From Verticillium longisporum (lineage: Eukaryota > Ascomycota > Sordariomycetes > Glomerellales > Plectosphaerellaceae), in NCBI GenBank assembly GCA_019188255.1, contig JAETXT010000007.1, positions 5,146,001 to 5,210,000 of the forward strand: a DNA stretch of 64,000 bases, in the 5' to 3' direction. The notes under the pieces are model-generated. The model had not been told where the DNA came from, ran no database searches, and saw only the letters and a list, made by a program, of their open reading frames with translations. This document shows positions 1 to 10,900 of this stretch, piece after piece. How positions within the stretch are numbered: position 1 is the stretch's first letter; each line of letters starts with the position of its first letter. The position numbers and the translations under genes are program-made.

Positions 1-563
1 ATCGTGCTTGGCTTTGAGAAGGAAGGCGCAGACCAAGAACCACAGGCCGTGGTTGCAAAGACTGCTGCCATTGGAGGCAAGCGGCCGGCACGAGAAGAGA
101 AAATACACACCCTGCTGTCCTTTTAGCTCTTGCTTCTCAGCGACCTGCCTTGCCTTGGGTCACAATCTCTCAACGAGAACACGGCTGGCTGGTTGACTCC
201 TAAACATCCACGGCATCCATCGATTGGGGAAGGGCCTCGGTCATCAAGACAACGGGAACGCGCCATAGCCATTGGGGCGAATCACACGAATCACACGCGC
301 CGTACGACAGGAATAGTGCGACCCCGCATCAGACCGACAAAAACCATTGCCCGGCGCTCGGGTCACGCTCTCTGAGGCCCTTCGCTACAACAAAAAGCCC
401 ATGCCCCGGACCGACCCAACCCCTCCTTAAACCCGCTGCAAACCGATCTCCCCCGACTCTCGCGACTCGCGACTCGACTCGACCCTACCATCGCTGCAGC
501 CATTCCGACTCCATCCCACGAATCCGGAGCCTCGTACGCCCTTTCTCTTCTGGTCGCCCTTGC
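1..563. other. 5' flank of the Zn2Cys6 regulator gene
   Basis: No recognisable protein lies here. The stretch is probably promoter and 5' UTR of the + strand regulator. The regulator's reading frame is open from 204 onward but contains no ATG before the zinc cluster. A short upstream reading frame starts with ATG at 401 and stops at 428-430 (nine codons), so it could act as a uORF if transcribed. The 450-480 stretch has repeated CGACT units. Any gene ending to the left of the window cannot be judged. Confidence 0.4.
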
Positions 564-3500
564 TTGTCGCCGGCCCCATTGATTGACCGGTACCCGTCGT
601 CATCACCGGGCCCCTATGGCGCCCAGGCCCCCAATGCGACGAGCCCGGCCTCCTCATCCGGCCCGGCGCCGCCCGGCGGGGGCTCCTCTCCCGTTGCCGC
701 CGCCGGGGCCACCGCAGCCAGCGGTGCAGCCGCCCCTGGCAGCACCCAGGCTGCCCAGCATAAGCGCGTCTATCAGGCTTGCCTCCCCCGCCACCGGCGC
801 AAGGTGCGGTGCGACCTCGGCAGCGTTGATAATCCCCACGAACCGCCCTGCGTGCGTTGTCGCCGTGAGAGCAAGGAGTGTTTCTTCAGCGCCACGAGAC
901 GCAAGCGCAAGACCGAGGATGGCATTGACATCAACGACGACATTGACGCCGACGATTACATCATGCGCAATGGCCGAAAGCGACTAAACACCAACGATAG
1001 CCAGCATGTTCCCGTTGACCGCTCCGTCTACAACGATGTGCCCCTGACCCCCGGAGGCAGCCTCGGCAGGGAAAGGCCATTGTCGCGTCCCGATGGTTCC
1101 CGCCTCGCTGCGACTCCCAGCACGACTGCCAGTCAGCCTGGCAGCAGGCGCGTCGGCGAATATGCCGCGGAGGAGGAGTCGAATGCCCACATGGAGAATA
1201 CAGAGGCCCAGGACGTGCTGCGCACCGGTGTTTATGGCCCGCATGATGCTCTAGACCTGCTCTATAAAGCGGCTACAGACAAGTAAGTGCCGCACCTCCC
1301 CGACACGGGACGCCGCTTGTTCGTCTACTGACAATTGGGGCAGCTCACTGCCGGCCCACAAACGTCACGAGAGCACGGCGTCGCTTGCATCCATCCAACA
1401 ACCCCTACCCCTCGTCAACCCCAATGTGGTTGGGAGACCGACACCACCTGGCCGGCGACCGACTTTCTCCGTCAAGCAAGAACAGCAGCCAATAGACCCC
1501 AATCTCGCGCGGCCTCGCGACCTTTCCGCCGAACCTGGTTATGCCAGCGCCGTCAAGGCCTGGCAGAGGTTCAGGTTCGTCAGAGCTGGCTGGTTCACCG
1601 CACAAGAGGCCATTGAATACATCGACTACTACTACGAGTACCTGTCGCCGCTGACGCCCATATCCCCACCCACCTTTCGCAACCCTGCCTCCCACCTGAC
1701 TCTTCTCACCGAAGAGCCCATCCTCACAGTCACGCTGCTTACCATCTCGTCACGCTACCGAAAGATCCCTGGCACCGGAGGCCACTGCCGTTCGCACGCC
1801 ATCCACGAGCAGCTATGGAACTACCTGCGCGGCATGATTGAGCGCTGTCTGTGGGGCCAGGAGGCCTTTGGTGGCGGGTTTGTGAGCATGACTACCGGCG
1901 CCAGCGCCCCCGGCGTTGCTGCTGCCATTGGAGGGGAGGACCAAACCAGCAGCACGGCGCCTTGGCGCGGCATGAGAAAGGGCAGCCTGCGCACCCTGGG
2001 AACCATCGAATCGCTCATGATCCTGACAGAGTGGCATCCTCGTGCTCTGCACTTCCCCCGGACGAGGCTATTGACGAACTGATGCTGCCGTCCTACGAGG
2101 GCGGCGACCCCACCAGCCCAGACGAGACCGGTAATCACCGCCCCTATGCCGGCATTGGCGCCCGGCGCATGGAGAGTTGGCTCGAGCTGGCGTGGAGAAG
2201 TGATCGTATGTGCTGGATGCAGTTCAGCACGGCCAACGGCCTCGCCTACGAGCTGGGTGTCTTTGACGATATCGAGGAGATGCTACGCAGTGGCGCCATT
2301 TCGCGTCCCGAGTACGAGGAGGAATCGTACCGACAGCGTGCGAACCGTATCAAGAGGCTGCTGCTCATTTACCTCTCCCAGCTTGCCGGTCGACTTGGCT
2401 GGACAAACATGGTGCCCGAGGCGTTGCGGAAGAGCGACCCAGCCGTCTCCCGCAAGCGGCCCGGCGGCTCTGTCGAGGGTGGCACGACGCCCGGCACGAA
2501 CCCGTCGTCTTTCTCCAACGCGTTCAACTACATTCCCGACCTGGAGCTCGACGACCAGATGATTCACTGCTGGGCTGGCATCAGCAATCTCATGTTCCTC
2601 GGCAACGAAAAGCTCTTTCGCAACCGGAGGCACACAACCGACATCATTCAGAGTGGCAAGTACACGGAGCTTCTGCAGGAGTTCAGGCCTCTGCTGGCGG
2701 ACTGGTACAAGGAGTTTGAGCGCTTCCGCTTGCCGCCCTTCATCCGCCACGTCCTGACGATCGAGTACGAGTATGTGCGTATCTATGTCAACTCATTGTC
2801 GCTGCAAGCTGTCGTTGAGCGATCGGCGAGCCATGCGGGAAACACTGTGCACGCGGCCCAAGGCGGTTCCTTTGCTGGCGCCGCTCAGCTGTCGCCCCAG
2901 ACGCAAAACTATTTTGGAAAGCTGCCTCTCGGTCAGCTCGGCGGCTTCGGTGCAACCGACCAAGAGTGCATCAGGGAAGTCATCAGTGGGTGTCGCAACC
3001 TCCTGAGGACTGTGGTCGAGGGCCTGCTGCCGGGTGACTACCTGAAGCACGCGCCCGTTCGGACGTATTTCCGCATCATCAGCGGAGCCATGTTTTTGCT
3101 GAAGACGTTTGCGCTGGGCGCCCCGCGTTCCGACGTCAAGATGAGTATTGATTTGATGGACTCGACGGTCGAGGCACTACGAAATTGCGTCGTCGACGAT
3201 GTTCATCTCGGCATACGTTTTGCGGATCTGCTCGAGTCTCTCACCAGCAGGCTGCGCACCCGATTCATCCAGGCTCCCACCCTCGGGCATTCCGGGGCGA
3301 CGGCCGCAGCCCGGAACCCACCGCCCATGGCGTTCACGGGCATGGGGCCAACGGCGAGGGCCAGAACTGGTCTTCCCACGCCAACAGGCTCCGTGATGGA
3401 CTCAGTGCACCAGGTATGTTGTTTTTTTCCTTGCCAGAAGGCTGTCGCTTGTTGCTGACCGCTTCTTGCAGATGACATCGCGGCCAACATCTCGGCGACG

Positions 3501-3800
3501 CCCTTTGATGTTAGCGCCGGGAACTTTCCCTACCCTTCGGGGTCGGCCTCGGGTCTCAACCCCTCGACACCGGCGCCCCCCATCGATCACCCAACGGTGG
3601 ACATGTTTGATTCGTCGGAATGGGGGAACCCGGGCAATGAGATGTGGTACCTGCCGCCAGGTGCGGCCTTCTTCCAGAACATGGAGAACGGCGTGGCCAT
3701 GACGTCCGAGGGGTTGAACGTTGGCGGGGTCGACCTGCTGGAGTATATGGCCATGGATCCGCAATTCCCGGTCATGGACGGGGCAAACTATGGCGCATGA
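564..3800 (+). CDS. Zn2Cys6 fungal transcription factor, Aro80-like; start lost and two frame breaks in this sequence
   Basis: Probable nuclear activator. The cluster region (HRRKVRCD, PPCVRCRRESKEC, SATRRKRK) and the long middle homology region (for example RMESWLELAWRSDRMCWMQ) resemble what I recall of filamentous-fungal Aro80-type regulators of aromatic amino acid catabolism; the family call is from memory. Exons run 564-1282, 1344-3413 and 3472-3800, with introns GTAAGT...CAG and GTATGT...CAG. Counting from the TTG at 564, cysteines fall at 73, 83, 96, 99 and 106, but the expected second ligand (residue 76) is Arg (CGC, 789-791). No in-frame ATG precedes the cluster; TTG 564 sits where an initiator would be expected. 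The frame moves by one base at a C5 run (2055-2059) and again between about 3270 and 3320. Only after both moves does the last splice join in phase to the C-terminal exon. Pseudogene or assembly error are both possible. Confidence 0.7.
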
Positions 3801-4301
3801 GCAGTTGGGTATCACGGGTGTTTCGTTGAGGCCTTGTTTTCGGCGTGGCGTGGCGTAATAAAGGACTTGGGGGGGGGTGGGTATGATTTTGTAAAAGCTC
3901 CTACGGTTATGAAAAGCGAGGATGGACCGGGACAGGTCGGCCACTCGCACCAGGGATATGAACAGTTAGATGGAGGCATCAATCAGGACGGTTCCAATGT
4001 TCGATTTCGCAATCTGCTCCGTCATGTTTCCGTTTGAACGGCTGCTGCCCCACGTAACGCCATTTTGAGAAACGATATCCTTTCGACTTTCGACTTGTTC
4101 TCTACAACAAGCCCTGCCACAGGGCGCGCTGGCGTGTCCTGCCGAAGCCGGGCGCGATCGTTTCTGCCCCTCCCACTGTGCCAGTGCCCGGAGAACGACC
4201 ATCATCAAACATGAGATACCCCCGCCCAGCCCTCATGATCCAGACGCCTTGGCTCGCGAACGACGTAGACTCCCTCCTTCTGTACGGATGCGATCCTCCG
4301 A
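3801..4301. other. Convergent intergenic region between regulator and TAF14-like gene
   Basis: About 500 bases between two convergent genes. An AATAAA hexamer at 3857-3862, 57 bases past the regulator's stop, could serve its 3' end formation. A G8-type run lies near 3870. No other gene or RNA was seen. Confidence 0.4.
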
Positions 4302-5246
4302 CTAGCTGATGAGACCCTTCTTGCTCTTTGGGAATTGGTTAGCGGGATTGAAGCATGCACGCAGGAGACTGAGCTAGGCAGACGAACCAGGTGGTCCCAG
4401 AGAAGCTTCGTAAGCGTCTCGGGCATGGAGTACAGGTCGATCGAGAACTCGCCAGCTGGAATCCGTCAGCGCTGCCTGTGAGGCACGAGAGACCAGGCCA
4501 CTCACCGTCCACGTCACTCTTGATGAACATGCCCTCGGTCCGGTTATCGTTAATGATCTGGATCACGCGCAGCAGGTCATCCTCCTCGAGGCGTCCGAGA
4601 CCATCAGCAATCTTCTCATAGTCGTACTTTTGGCTGGCCTTCTTGGGGCCGGCGGCACCAGCGGCGCCCTTGCGCTTGGCGCGGTCCTCGTCGTTGGGCA
4701 GAGGTCCTGTCTCGCGGAGAATCTGCTGAAGGGCCTGGCTTGGGTTCTTGAAAGAGACTGTGTGCTCGGAGACGTAGTGGTTGGATTGGAAGTTGAGGTC
4801 GTGCGGGATGGACTGCTTGGACTTCTCCGTCGTGTAGCAATCAATGACCATTTCAAACTCTCCCCAGCCTTCGTTTTCGCAGGTGAAGGGGGTTTGGGGA
4901 AGGCTTGTTGACGATTAGCACAATGTGGTATGCCGGAAGTCGCCACGACTAGACATACTTTGCGTTGGGTTCTCAAAGGAAGGGTGAAGGTTATACACGA
5001 CCTTCTGGAAGCAATCCGCCGTGTGTTCCTCGCCTGCCTCGTCCAAGACGAAAATGGAGACGGACCATTTCCTCATGGGAAAGCCCTCGACCTGCGCCGG
5101 TTTGTCGGGCCTGTCGTGGTCGCGTCAGTTGTGTTCCCTGGCAGCACTCTACACTCGATGAGGAGACTTACATGACATTTTGGTCTGTCACAAGGCGGAT
5201 TTTGCGCTGCGACACGACAAGACTTAGCACTCTCGGGCTCAACCAT
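4302..5246 (-). CDS. TAF14: YEATS-domain protein, TAF14-like subunit of TFIID and chromatin remodelers
   Basis: Nuclear acyl-lysine reader shared in yeast by TFIID, TFIIF, INO80, SWI/SNF and NuA3. Five exons read on the minus strand: 5246-5172, 5110-4959, 4903-4506, 4455-4388 and 4325-4302. In order they give RKIRLVTDQNV, the YEATS core (MRKWSVSIFVLDEAG, CFQKVVYNLHPSFENP, PPFTCENEGWGEFEM, LNFQSNHYVSEHTVSFKNP), a basic linker, and a C-terminal ET-like helix bundle ending WDHLSKKGLIS. The YEATS core needs one extra C at the C5 run 4888-4892 (read as G on +), just after the second intron. The ATG at 5246 is one base out of phase with the RKIRL segment, so the N-terminus is uncertain. These breaks fit the homopolymer problem seen across the window. 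Family call is strong; exact start is not. Confidence 0.8.
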
Positions 5247-6284
5247 GAAGCGGGTGGCTTTGCGCGTCGCGCGCGCTGGTGTGAGATGGGGCGATTGGGA
5301 CTTGGAGGGAACGGGGACGCAGAGAGTGAGGGTCAATGGACTGAGAGGACATGATTGAGGGATAGCAGTCTCCTGGGCGTGTTCGCTCCAGTGAAGCGAC
5401 TCCAAGGATAAGCTCCCGTCCTGTGCGATGGCGCTTTGCAGAAGGATGTCGATCCATCTCAATTGGGCCGACACGGCTGTGCTTCACTGCCCACAGTCTC
5501 TTCTTTGTATATAGAGTGTATCGCATGCAGCGGCAGGAGGTGAGAGCACCGTGTAAAGGTCGGCCGCTGTCGCGGCGCGATGGGCGCTTACCTCTACAAT
5601 CATGTTGGCCGCGTCGTGACCTTCCCTCGGAAAGCGCGTTTTCGTGAAAGGTTATTGGGTGGTCTAGCAACAGAGTCTTGTCTCGTCGTAGCGTCGTGGA
5701 TCGTATTCGCTTTCGTGATATGGAGGGCCTGGGTGATGCGGTGGGATAATCGTATCGTCGAGAGGGAGAAGTTGGCCAGACAGGTTGCGTACCTAGTGAC
5801 GTTGGAGGAGGGAAGGCTGAAGCCAAAACTGCGCCACTATCGCCACACCCCCATGACATACCAACCGCCACACACCCCTCACCATTTTTTACGCCAAATA
5901 CACAAGTCAAAACATTAATTTCACAGTACTTGCACCTCAGCGTGCGCACTGGCTTTCTTGTCTTCTTTTTATTGATTCAATGTTCATGGGGGATGGTGTC
6001 ATTGGGGGTGGGAATCTATCTACACTGCCTGGTGGGCGGCAGGTCCGGCTGGTAGGACAGGGTTCTGCCCCACGACAACCAGAGAGCCTCACCATGATCA
6101 GTTGTGTGCGCCTCTCGCAGAGCTCATTGGCACCCCACGGGAGCCATTTCTGGCATAAGCGATGGTCAGGGTAAAAGCATCAGCGATTGTGTCGACTCGC
6201 AACGGTACGTGTGATGTGTGTTTGTGTGTGTGTGTGTGTGATGGGAGGGTGTCAGGGGAAAGTTGGTGCATGCAGATTCTGTGA
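5247..6284. other. Intergenic region upstream of TAF14-like gene
   Basis: Promoter side of the minus-strand TAF14-like gene and 3' flank of the minus-strand RanBP1 gene. Open frames exist, including a 236-codon minus frame, but they lack family similarity and have low-complexity, UTR-like composition, so they are not called. A short GT microsatellite lies at 6213-6240. Confidence 0.4.
6213..6240. repeat. GT dinucleotide microsatellite
   Basis: A GTGT tract, interrupted once by TTT near its start. It lies about 45 bases before a 16-bp tandem array. Confidence 0.7.
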
Positions 6285-6428
6285 TTCAGGGACCTCGTCC
6301 TTCAGGGACCTCGTCCTTCAGGGACCTCGTCCTTCAGGGACCTCGTCCTTCAGGGACCTCGTCCTTCAGGGACCTCGTCCTTCAGGGACCTCGTCCTTCA
6401 GGGACCTCGTCCTTCAGGGACCTCGTCC
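6285..6428. repeat. 16-bp minisatellite, nine perfect copies
   Basis: The unit TTCAGGGACCTCGTCC is repeated nine times without a mismatch, followed by a degenerate tenth copy (TTCATGGACCATC). Each unit holds a small inverted repeat (GGAC, CTC loop, GTCC), so a transcript could fold into a string of short hairpins. It sits 32 bases beyond the stop of the minus-strand RanBP1 gene and would fall in its 3' UTR. All copies are identical, which suggests recent expansion by slippage or unequal exchange. Confidence 0.95.
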
Positions 6429-6459
6429 TTCATGGACCATCTTAAAAGAGTAGGAGGCT

Positions 6460-7342
6460 TTACGACTGCTCTGCGGCGGGGGTCTCGGTGGAGGCCCCGC
6501 CATCCTCGGCCTTCTTGAAGAGCGCCTCGTTGTCCTTCTGCGCCTGGAGGAAGGCGTCCTTGAAGAGGTTGGCGTCTGTGACGATTAGTAAGTTGCTTCC
6601 AAGGTAAGAGAAGAGCACGTCAACATACTCTCGGAGTTGGCAAAGCGGATGGCAAGAGTAGCGGCCTCGGGCTCGCCCTCGCTGACATCGGCGGCAGCGT
6701 TCCAGACCCAGCTGCGGTCAGAGCCGACGTTGGGGGAGAGCTTCATTTCGGGGACGACTTTCATATCGTTAGCATCAGCAATACAGCAAGGTGGGAGCTC
6801 GACTCGGCGCACGGTAGTGGGTTGGCGCAGACCTTGAGGGTCTTGTCGCGGCGCATGACGAGACGGGTCTTGCCATTCTCCTTGTGCTTCAGCAGACGGA
6901 CGTCACCGGTGCCGCGCTCCTTCCACTCGCTGGACTCCTTGATGAACTTGAACAGCTTGGCGCGCATCTTGAAGAGCTGCTCCTCAGACTCCTCGTTGGT
7001 GGCCGTCTCGACCTTCTCCGTCAGCTTGTGGACGGGCTCAAAGTGGACGTCCTCCGAGTCGGGGGCCTGTTCGTCATCAGCGGCGGCAGCAGCGGCCTCG
7101 CGCTGAGCCTTGTTGCTGCCAGAGTTGTCGCCGCGGTCCTCGTCCTCGGGCTTCTTCTCCTTCTTGGCGCCTCCTCCGAACATGCTGAAGACGGAAGACT
7201 GGGCCGTCACGGGCTTGTCGGCCTCGCCGGTGGACTCGGTGGCGGGCGCATCGGCGGTGCCAGTGGCGGGGGTCTCCTCGACCTTGGGCGCCTCGATCTT
7301 AGGCTCCTCGACCTTGGGCTCGGTTGCTTCGGGCGCAGACAT
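6460..7342 (-). CDS. YRB1: Ran-specific GTPase-activating protein, RanBP1/Yrb1 family
   Basis: Binds Ran-GTP and promotes its hydrolysis by RanGAP at the cytoplasmic side of nuclear pores. About 257 residues in three exons: 7342-6813, 6757-6629 and 6575-6460. The N-terminal ~100 residues are acidic and Pro/Glu-rich, low complexity. The RanBD1 domain follows: [64 protein letters not shown], then in exon 2 [15 protein letters not shown] and LAIRFANSE, then [12 protein letters not shown] in exon 3. The start is the ATG in [10 protein letters not shown]. The first exon/intron junction is one base too long: reading ANHY in phase needs a C removed at 6819-6821. Apart from that the model is complete and typical. 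Confidence 0.88.
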
Positions 7343-8353
7343 GATGTTCGGTCGGGGGAGTTGTACGTTCGGAGTGCTTGTGATCCTGCGGCGCGAACGA
7401 ATCTCGTCAGCCTCCAGACTCGGTAGCCATCACCGCCAGATTTAGGCGCACTGCCCCTCCTTTTCGCCCCAAAACGTCTGATGGTGGGGGGGGGCAGAAG
7501 GTGTCTCAACGGAAATAAATGAGGAGGAGCTTCCAGCACGGGCAGTACCTGTAGAGTCGAAACTTACTGTGGTAAAGGTGATTCGTAAGGGTCTCAGATA
7601 GCTTCCGCGAACGTGATGGAGGTAATCGCTGCAATGTTTTTCAAATGGATGTCAGGTCGAAGTGGGCGAGCCAAAATGAGGCAGCGATCGAGCCCCTCAT
7701 TCACAACCTGCGATTAAGTGGGGCCTTTCGTCCAGCGCACTGTCCCAATTACACCGACCCGGGTTTGAGTGACACACCTTTCGAGCAAGGTACCTACCTA
7801 CCCACGCTCTCACCAACGCGGGGCCGCGACTGTTTTCCCTACTAACAGTAGCTATCGTGGGGTCGCCGATGGAGCCGCCTTGCCCTCCAGTTTGCCACCC
7901 TGACCCCCCTTAATGAGCCTTGTAAGTAGGCGGTCACAGGCAATCACGCGATTCAACCGACGGATCACATTCCATTGCTTTATTAACTGCCAACGTACCT
8001 ATACTTTCGTCCCGCGGCCCAGAAGCTAGGCAAAACTCGAGGAAAGACGCCAGCCCTGGATGAGTTCCTTTCCATACGCCAGGGCACGCATCCATAATCT
8101 TGCCTTCAAAGTCCACTTTCAAGCTCTGGGTCCCCTGCTTCGATAGAGGAAGGGTGGGTATGAGAGAAGAGAAAAGGCTGCTCGAGATGGGCCTTTCGAC
8201 AAACAGTAAAGTGGTATGTATGGAGTGACAGTAAACCCTCCCTCCCATATTGCAAAACCGAAACACGTAAACGCCATGTCGAAAACCCTAATCAGCTATT
8301 TCGCCCAGCGGCCCCAATTCGTTCAATCATGTCGACTCTCATCGAAGTTTGTG
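7343..8353. other. Intergenic region upstream of YRB1
   Basis: Promoter side of YRB1 and 3' flank of the next minus-strand gene. Nothing coding or structured was recognised beyond a G9 run near 7486. Confidence 0.4.
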
Positions 8354-10900
8354 TCAGTCACCGCACCTTTTCGACCACCGGGAGCCGCCTGGTTGGCACG
8401 CGGAAACATCGTGATGTGTCTTACTGCGTGACTGACTAGCCTTGTGGATCTCGTCACGCCTTCTGGCGAGGAATACCCTCGCCTTCTTCTCGTACTCGGC
8501 GTGCTCTTCCATCTTGCCTTGAATGCGGAGCCACCATAGGCGCGACCGGATTTGAGCAGTGACGACAGAAAGATCAAGCTTGTCAGAAAAGTCAGCCGTC
8601 CTGTGCAGCCGTTCCGTCAAGTCGGACTCAATCTCGTGCCACTTTTGGACAACGGTATGCTTGAGGCTGTCCGAGGCCCCTGTCCCGTAGTCCGAGACTT
8701 CCTGAGCCTTGACGAGGGCCTGCTCTTTCAGGCTGCTCGTTGCCTCTGAGGCTGTGCTGGCTAGGTCAAACAGCAGACGCTTGCCGCCGTGGAGTGCTTC
8801 TGTAAGGATTCCCCTACCAAAATCCACCTCGAGTGTCTCGTTGATCTTCGGCCTGCGGTTTGTGACGACAGTGACCGCTACAACGCCATAGGCATCACGC
8901 TTGGGAATGTCGAGCACAAGACCTTCATCGACGGAAGAGAACTTGGTCTTGACTATCTGGCCACCACGAAGGACGTCAATCGTAATGGAATCCTTGTTGA
9001 GCCAGGTGGTCTTTGTGCCGGCAGGTATTTTAATCAGGATCTCGTGCTGGCCATAAAGTTCGGCTGTGCACACAATACTCCCCTTACTAGCGTCGGGAAG
9101 TATGTCGGGGAAAAGGTTGGAAAATGGCATCAGAGCAACATTCCCGGGTGTAGCGACAATACGTGGAATGTCAACAGCTGTGCTTGATGACGTGAGATTG
9201 ATGACGCTCGTAGAATCAGGAACCAAGGTCGTGAGGTCGGCAACCGTGGTTTTGGGCAAGCTCACGTATGTTGCAGGGCTATCTGAATGACTCCTGTAGA
9301 GATAGCTGTCGAGACCATACACCAGACCAAACACGAAGATGGCGCTTAGGAGCTTCTGCAGGATACTCGCGGCCTGCGAGTCGGCGGTTAACGAAGCCTT
9401 GATCGCCTTCTTGCCGGTCATCACGATACGGCTGTAGAGGCCCTTTTGCATTTCGGTCCGTTCCGCTAGACCCGTGAGGTGGGCGAGATTTCGATTCATC
9501 TGACGTGGATCGATGGTGAGGAAAGAAGCCAGATCAATCGGCATGCGCATCGCTGGATTGGCAGAGTTCGAAGACTCGAGACGGAGATGTATAGCCGCCG
9601 GGTCAACATACTTCGACCAGCTGGCGGCGGACTCGTCGAAGCCCGGTGCGCTGGAGATGAAGATGCACGGGACACCATGGCGGTTCATGAACCCCCAAGC
9701 GGCATCGCGCGTTCGGAGGGCAGCCTCACCAGCCTGATCCGTGATGTAGAAGACGGCGATGTGGGGCAGGTCGTAAGTGGGCTCAACGATGGGGCCGCTG
9801 TTGGCGGGGTGGGCCGAATTATACGTCGTGCCATCCTCAAGGGCCATGGTGAAAATAGTCTCGCCGGGTAGCGAGTCGGAGACGTAGACCGTCTCTTCTG
9901 CATGCGTGCACGTTTCGACCTTTGTATTTGTGGGAAACATTTTCACAAACTCTGCATAGGGCGTCGAGAGGTTGCCAGGCATTGTGTTGGGCACTACATT
10001 ATAGATGCCCTCGCCGCCGCCGACGGGACGGATGAGGCCTGGGTTGTGCGCGTTGAGGGCAGTGGAGATGCGACGCAAAATGCGGTGACGCGGGCTCGTG
10101 TTGCCGACATACAGCACATGAAGGGGCCTTTGTGCTGACATGGCCAAGCAGTCGTGATCCATGGTCTGTCGGATGCTGAGTGTCAGGCGCTCGGGGATCT
10201 TGGGGAGGTGCATGTTCTTGGCGACAGTGGCCGCCTCGCCGATGGTCAACTCCCGAATGGTGTGCATGACCTCGATGTTGGCGACGTTATCGGCACCGGC
10301 GTCGGTCTCTGCAAAGTTGATCTGCTTCCCGATATTGGGATAGTGGCGAAACTCGTCGTCGGCAGTCATATCGCATGAAGATGAGGGGCTACTGAGACTC
10401 TCCTCCACATATGCGTGTGATTTCTTCTCCGCCTCCTCATCGTGTTGGTGTCGTTCCTCGTCTTGCTCTTGCTCCTCGCCATCGCTCTCTGAGTCGGTAT
10501 CGAGGCCCTCGCTCGACTGTTCCGTGCCAGCCAAACTGTGAACGTCATCGGTCTGTGTGTATTCATACGAGTCGAGAGACTCGGCAGGGCCGTCCGGGCC
10601 ATCATGGCTCTCGTCGTCGGTGTTGATGAACTCGTAGGCGGATTCGCCCAAGATGGTGTCCTCGGCCTCGTTGGCCTTGGTGCCCATTTCGGTGGGCGTC
10701 ATAATGTCGGGATGGCTGGAGAATACCCAGCTCGCAAGCTGTCGGTTTACTTGAGGTCTCGGGAAACGCAGTGATGGTTCGGATGACGACAATGTGGTAA
10801 GACGGCTCTGGAGGTGCGGCGGGGCGTTAGATACGTGGGCTTGGCTTTCGGTTTTCGGCTCGATCGACTGGACAAAGGCGTCGACTTTCTGCTCTTCCAT
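8354..10900 (-). CDS. Conserved-looking fungal protein with acidic N-terminus and one membrane segment; function unknown
   Basis: One uninterrupted frame of 848 codons; I do not recognise a named family. Residues ~70-200 are strongly acidic and Ser-rich, likely disordered. A globular region follows (PLHVLYVGNTSPRHRILRRIS, then DLPHIAVFYITDQAG and VPCIFISSAPGFDES), reminiscent of a Rossmann-like alpha/beta fold, though this is only an impression. A single hydrophobic helix (SAIFVFGLVYGLDSYLY) lies near residue 540, followed by a beta-rich region (LIKIPAGTKTTWLNKDSITIDV) and a charged helical C-terminus (MEEHAEYEKKARVFLARRRDE). The layout suggests a membrane-tethered protein. Translation may begin at residue 1 or at the internal MTPTEMGTKANE, which looks like a natural N-terminus. 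A 48-nt segment near the C-terminus could be an in-frame intron. Confidence 0.75.
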   Translation of the reverse strand: MEEQKVDAFVQSIEPKTESQAHVSNAPPHLQSRLTTLSSSEPSLRFPRPQVNRQLASWVFSSHPDIMTPTEMGTKANEAEDTILGESAYEFINTDDESHDGPDGPAESLDSYEYTQTDDVHSLAGTEQSSEGLDTDSESDGEEQEQDEERHQHDEEAEKKSHAYVEESLSSPSSSCDMTADDEFRHYPNIGKQINFAETDAGADNVANIEVMHTIRELTIGEAATVAKNMHLPKIPERLTLSIRQTMDHDCLAMSAQRPLHVLYVGNTSPRHRILRRISTALNAHNPGLIRPVGGGEGIYNVVPNTMPGNLSTPYAEFVKMFPTNTKVETCTHAEETVYVSDSLPGETIFTMALEDGTTYNSAHPANSGPIVEPTYDLPHIAVFYITDQAGEAALRTRDAAWGFMNRHGVPCIFISSAPGFDESAASWSKYVDPAAIHLRLESSNSANPAMRMPIDLASFLTIDPRQMNRNLAHLTGLAERTEMQKGLYSRIVMTGKKAIKASLTADSQAASILQKLLSAIFVFGLVYGLDSYLYRSHSDSPATYVSLPKTTVADLTTLVPDSTSVINLTSSSTAVDIPRIVATPGNVALMPFSNLFPDILPDASKGSIVCTAELYGQHEILIKIPAGTKTTWLNKDSITIDVLRGGQIVKTKFSSVDEGLVLDIPKRDAYGVVAVTVVTNRRPKINETLEVDFGRGILTEALHGGKRLLFDLASTASEATSSLKEQALVKAQEVSDYGTGASDSLKHTVVQKWHEIESDLTERLHRTADFSDKLDLSVVTAQIRSRLWWLRIQGKMEEHAEYEKKARVFLARRRDEIHKASQSRSKTHHDVSACQPGGSRWSKRCGD

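Noticed and set aside
5239..5949. 236-codon minus frame overlapping the TAF14 start region
   Set aside because: Only the TAF14 exon inside it is supported; the rest is upstream leader without similarity.
6285..6428. Possible CRISPR-like array
   Set aside because: Units are directly adjacent 16-mers with no spacers, in a eukaryote; it is a minisatellite.
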